Shown here: piece by piece, positions 61,464-64,000 of the stretch
How positions within the stretch are numbered: position 1 is the stretch's first letter
How the letters are laid out: every line of letters begins with the position of its first letter
NCBI RefSeq assembly: GCF_050433125.1
Contig: NZ_JBNPXV010000008.1
Location: 124,001 to 188,000 of the forward strand
Length of the DNA: 64,000 nt
Source of the DNA: Roseimarinus sediminis
GTDB taxonomy: Bacteria > Bacteroidota > Bacteroidia > Bacteroidales > Prolixibacteraceae
Reading direction: 5' to 3'
Program-made: the position numbers and the translations under genes
Notes under the pieces: generated by a model
Databases searched by the model: none
Told to the model about the DNA's origin: nothing
The model's input: only the letters and a program-made list of their open reading frames with translations

Positions 61464-62837
61464 TTAATTTACGGGAGCATAAATGACACCCATTTTATCT
61501 ATTTCGTCGCCTGACCGTCCGTGGAAGCCAACAATTTGCCAACCATCAGGTGCTGTATATGTAACCGATGAATCGGTGGTTGAACCACCTGCAAGCGTTC
61601 TTCCGTTACTGGTCGTAAACTTGGTATAGAAAATTCGAGTATGTCCATCTTTCTGTCCGGAACATAGTTTTACAGACTTCAAATATTCACCTGAAGCAAG
61701 ACTTAAATAATGATAATCTCCGCCATAACCGCCGTGAGTAAACCATGTGCCATTGCTTAGCATGATGTTGATTTGATCTACCCTGCTGCCGGTTCTGATT
61801 CCAACAATACCTACTACAGGATTTGCAGGAATATTATTAGCATCGTTATAACTGGTTCCATGAGGACCTCCAAACTGATCACTCATTTTCAGGTTGCTGT
61901 TAAGGGCATATTGAAAATGGGTAAATACCGGTCTGTGATCTGATAACATGTCTCCGTTTTCATCACGAAAAGTCGAGTCTTCATAGGTAAACTCCAAAGG
62001 AGTAAGTGTAATAAAATTATTGCTTCTGTAAAAGATTTTATCTACAATCTCACATTCGTAATCTGTAATAATTGTAGAACCTTCACAAACCAAAGCGTCG
62101 TCACCTTGTGTTGGTGCAATACCATCCTTAATCATTTGAAGCCAAACATCGGTAGCGCCGGTTTCACTGGCTACTAATCGTATGTTGTCACCTAAACGTG
62201 TGTAGCGGCAATTCGAGTCACCTGTTAACAAAACAGCATTACCTGCTGAATTTGCATTGATGTAATTCACTATTTGGATGATGTTTTTACGACGTGCATC
62301 TAAAGCAGCTTCAACATCGCCGGCACCTGTGTGAAAGTTGTAAACATCGAGGTATACTCCCTCCTCAAGACGAATACGGTTTAATGTAAAACCTTTGGGT
62401 GTAAGGCAATTTCCATCAGTATTGCTACAGTCGTCCCATGCGATCCGTTCAATATCGTCGGAAAACGGAAAATTAGACAACGTATTTAATCCATCGCCAA
62501 ACGGAACGCCGCCACTTGTAGCCGTTCTATAAGGATGATAATCGTCGGCATAAAGTGCAGCATGATAGTTGAAATCTTCCTGCACCTGAACAATATCGTA
62601 ATCGTTTACAAGCACTGAAATCTTTGGTGTATTTACTGCCGGATTACCACTTGAGATAAGCTCAGGCAGACCTGCAATATTGTAAGTTAGAACGGTGAAA
62701 TCTCCTGCAATAACAGTTGATTTTAAATTTGAACTTGTGGTGTTTTTGTTGTTCTCTAACTCTTCAAGATTATTCTTCTCACAACTAAATGAGATAAAAA
62801 TGAGGATAATCAGTATAAAAGGGTTTATTATTTTCAT
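61464..62837 (-). CDS. EEP-fold phosphodiesterase fused to jacalin-like lectin domain, lipoprotein
   Basis: The protein has 457 residues from the ATG complement at 62835-62837, a lipoprotein start (MKIINPFILIILIFISFSC, Cys19). Residues about 45-310 form an endonuclease/exonuclease/phosphatase domain: VLTYNIAGLPELI, DIVQVQEDFNYH, VYNFHTGAGD, LLTGDSNC and LSDHRPVFTHF, the DNase I/sphingomyelinase-type site. Residues about 318-457 form a jacalin-like lectin with FGGPHGTSYND, VVGIVGIRTGSRVDQI, YLKSVKLCSG and WQIVGFHGRSGDEIDKMGVIYAP. The lectin likely positions the enzyme on mannose or galactose glycans. Substrate may be a phosphoglycolipid or nucleic acid. Confidence 0.86.
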   Translation of the reverse strand: MKIINPFILIILIFISFSCEKNNLEELENNKNTTSSNLKSTVIAGDFTVLTYNIAGLPELISSGNPAVNTPKISVLVNDYDIVQVQEDFNYHAALYADDYHPYRTATSGGVPFGDGLNTLSNFPFSDDIERIAWDDCSNTDGNCLTPKGFTLNRIRLEEGVYLDVYNFHTGAGDVEAALDARRKNIIQIVNYINANSAGNAVLLTGDSNCRYTRLGDNIRLVASETGATDVWLQMIKDGIAPTQGDDALVCEGSTIITDYECEIVDKIFYRSNNFITLTPLEFTYEDSTFRDENGDMLSDHRPVFTHFQYALNSNLKMSDQFGGPHGTSYNDANNIPANPVVGIVGIRTGSRVDQINIMLSNGTWFTHGGYGGDYHYLSLASGEYLKSVKLCSGQKDGHTRIFYTKFTTSNGRTLAGGSTTDSSVTYTAPDGWQIVGFHGRSGDEIDKMGVIYAPVN

Positions 62838-63069
62838 CTTATTAGATTTAATGAATTGGTTTGTATAAGATGGAACGCACATAAAATTTAATCATTTTGT
62901 CTTTTTATGAATTTGAAATGATTAAAATTTAAGTTCGTTTCATAATTTAGATTTTAAATTTTAATGATTTACCTGATTAATCCTTTTTAATATAGCTGGG
63001 TAGGTTCAGCAGAAGATTCATTTTGAGTAAGGATGAGATGATTCCTGCTGAAAGAATTGAAATGAATTA

Positions 63070-63097
63070 AAAGAAGCACCCTTTCAGGTGCTTCTTT
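63070..63097. terminator. Bidirectional terminator at the end of the T9SS-protein gene
   Basis: AAAGAAGCACC at 63070-63080 pairs perfectly with GGTGCTTCTTT at 63087-63097. On the minus strand the stem is followed by TTAATTCATTTC, and the stop codon of the gene lies 15 nt before it. Confidence 0.85.
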
Positions 63098-63111
63098 CTC
63101 TTTCCTTTTTC

Positions 63112-64000
63112 TTAGTTCTTTACTATTTTCTGAACTAATTGCTTTTGATTTGATCGAATGCCTATGAGATACATTCCATTATCGAGATCTTGCAATGACA
63201 AATGTGCGTGATTGTCATTGATATTATCCATTTGAATAATTGTTTTACCGGAGAAATCCATTACTCTGATTTCATCAATTTTTGACTGTCCGTTTACATA
63301 CAACATGTCTGAAACAGGATTTGGATATAAACGTACTTGCAAACCAAAGTCGTTTACACCAGTTTTTACCACATTGCCTACATCAACAGGTCCAAAAGCA
63401 GCAACGGCTCCACCTGTTGCACCTTGCAAGGCTCCCGGAGTATAAGTCAATGTCACAACAGCCTTGTCATCCGGAACAACCGGATCAATGCTCAATACCA
63501 AGGTTGTTGCATCATCTGAATCTAAAGTAACAGCAGTAACTGTTGCTGTCGTTTCGTCTATTGTTACTGTAAAGTTCTCTGCCTGATCAGCAGCATCAGC
63601 CATGTCGTAATCAAATTTAACATAAATCACAGAACCATCTTCGCTGGTAGTTGCCGATTCAAAAACTGGAATTACTGTTCCTCCATTCAGGATATAAGTT
63701 GCACGAATATCGAAATCAGGAACCGAGCTGCTTTGAACTTTGCAAACATATACTCCGTTGTCAGCTTTCGAAACAGAAGCAATGCTGTAACTGCTTTCAG
63801 TAGAAACAGGTTCTTCACCGTTATCTTTAAACCAGGCATACGCCTCGCTTCCATCAACAGCTAATTCCCATGTTAAAGAACTACCCATATCGGCAGTTAC
63901 TTCCTGAGTTTCCTGTGCCAATTGATAATCGTCGCTAAACCCGGCATATCCGGCTTTCACATCGTGGTAAGGTTTTACATCGGCAAACGAGAAGTAGTTA
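63112..64000 (-). CDS. C-terminal part of a large secreted T9SS protein
   Basis: This is the last 296 codons of a minus-strand gene that starts beyond the right edge; the frame is open to 64000. An Ig-like domain (SSYSIASVSKADNGVYVCKVQ) is followed by a SwmB-type beta-sandwich repeat (VIYVKFDYDMADAADQAENFTV, LSIDPVVPDDKAVVTLTYTPG). The end is a type A T9SS sorting domain (VRLYPNPVSDMLYVNG, then GMYLIGIRSNQKQLVQKIVKN). The sorting signal directs export through the type IX system and usually anchoring to lipopolysaccharide. The catalytic or binding part lies outside the window. A terminator follows. Confidence 0.9.
   Translation of the reverse strand, partial: NYFSFADVKPYHDVKAGYAGFSDDYQLAQETQEVTADMGSSLTWELAVDGSEAYAWFKDNGEEPVSTESSYSIASVSKADNGVYVCKVQSSSVPDFDIRATYILNGGTVIPVFESATTSEDGSVIYVKFDYDMADAADQAENFTVTIDETTATVTAVTLDSDDATTLVLSIDPVVPDDKAVVTLTYTPGALQGATGGAVAAFGPVDVGNVVKTGVNDFGLQVRLYPNPVSDMLYVNGQSKIDEIRVMDFSGKTIIQMDNINDNHAHLSLQDLDNGMYLIGIRSNQKQLVQKIVKN

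Overview
This window is typical of a Bacteroidota chromosome, most likely a marine or anaerobic member of the Bacteroidales/Marinilabiliales lineage. This is inferred from gene content, not from a marker-gene comparison. The signs are: a complete Na+-translocating NADH:quinone oxidoreductase operon, a type IX secretion plug-type protein (DUF5103) and a C-terminal T9SS sorting domain, a two-component-regulator-propeller histidine kinase, Bacteroidota-restricted small families (DUF3109, SpoIIAA/STAS-like, BT0820-like HAD, orphan HSDR_N), and promoters of the TTTG-N19-TAnnTTTG type. No rRNA, tRNA, CRISPR array or intact mobile element was seen.

Positions 1-42 kb are mostly housekeeping and cell-envelope genes. 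They include a DUF151 bifunctional nuclease, ribosomal proteins L21 and L27 behind a GC-rich structured leader, and a propeller sensor kinase. Next comes a metal-handling set (HMA protein, TonB-dependent receptor, Cys/His-rich membrane protein). It is followed by a five-gene MacAB-TolC-like exporter with two different permeases, nqrABCDEF, the DUF5103 protein, and a PAS kinase. Then come P5C dehydrogenase, a DivIC/FtsB protein joined to a PagL-like lipid A deacylase, YqgE, rhomboid protease, holA, AMP nucleosidase, an orphan HSDR_N nuclease-fold protein, GNAT, a GT2/phosphoglycosyltransferase-like fusion, a small HAD, recR, another PAS kinase and a TrhA/hemolysin III protein.

At 41.7 kb lies a frameshifted N-terminal remnant of a tyrosine recombinase, and just after it the window switches to an accessory carbohydrate region (42.4-62.9 kb). 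The cytoplasmic part is a HAD phosphatase, an FHS-family sugar transporter, a DeoR regulator, a ROK-type sugar kinase lacking the usual zinc loop, and a double-SIS sugar-phosphate isomerase/deaminase. DeoR and ROK are divergent and share a symmetric operator-like palindrome that overlaps their -7 boxes. The second part is a long run of minus-strand genes: a secreted EEP phosphodiesterase fused to a jacalin-like lectin, a PAP2 phosphatase fused to a beta-strand repeat, GH63-like, GH92 and GH29 glycosidases, a PIG-L deacetylase, a GH28-like protein and an SSS symporter. No SusC/SusD pair is present.

The combination of mannosidase, fucosidase, GlcNAc-type deacetylase, phosphodiesterase and phosphatase suggests a locus for a phosphorylated, mannose- and fucose-bearing glycoconjugate. 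A GPI- or GIPC-like glycolipid is one hypothesis. This is the most interesting part of the window. The window ends inside a large secreted T9SS protein. All calls were made by reading the sequence; no database search was run.
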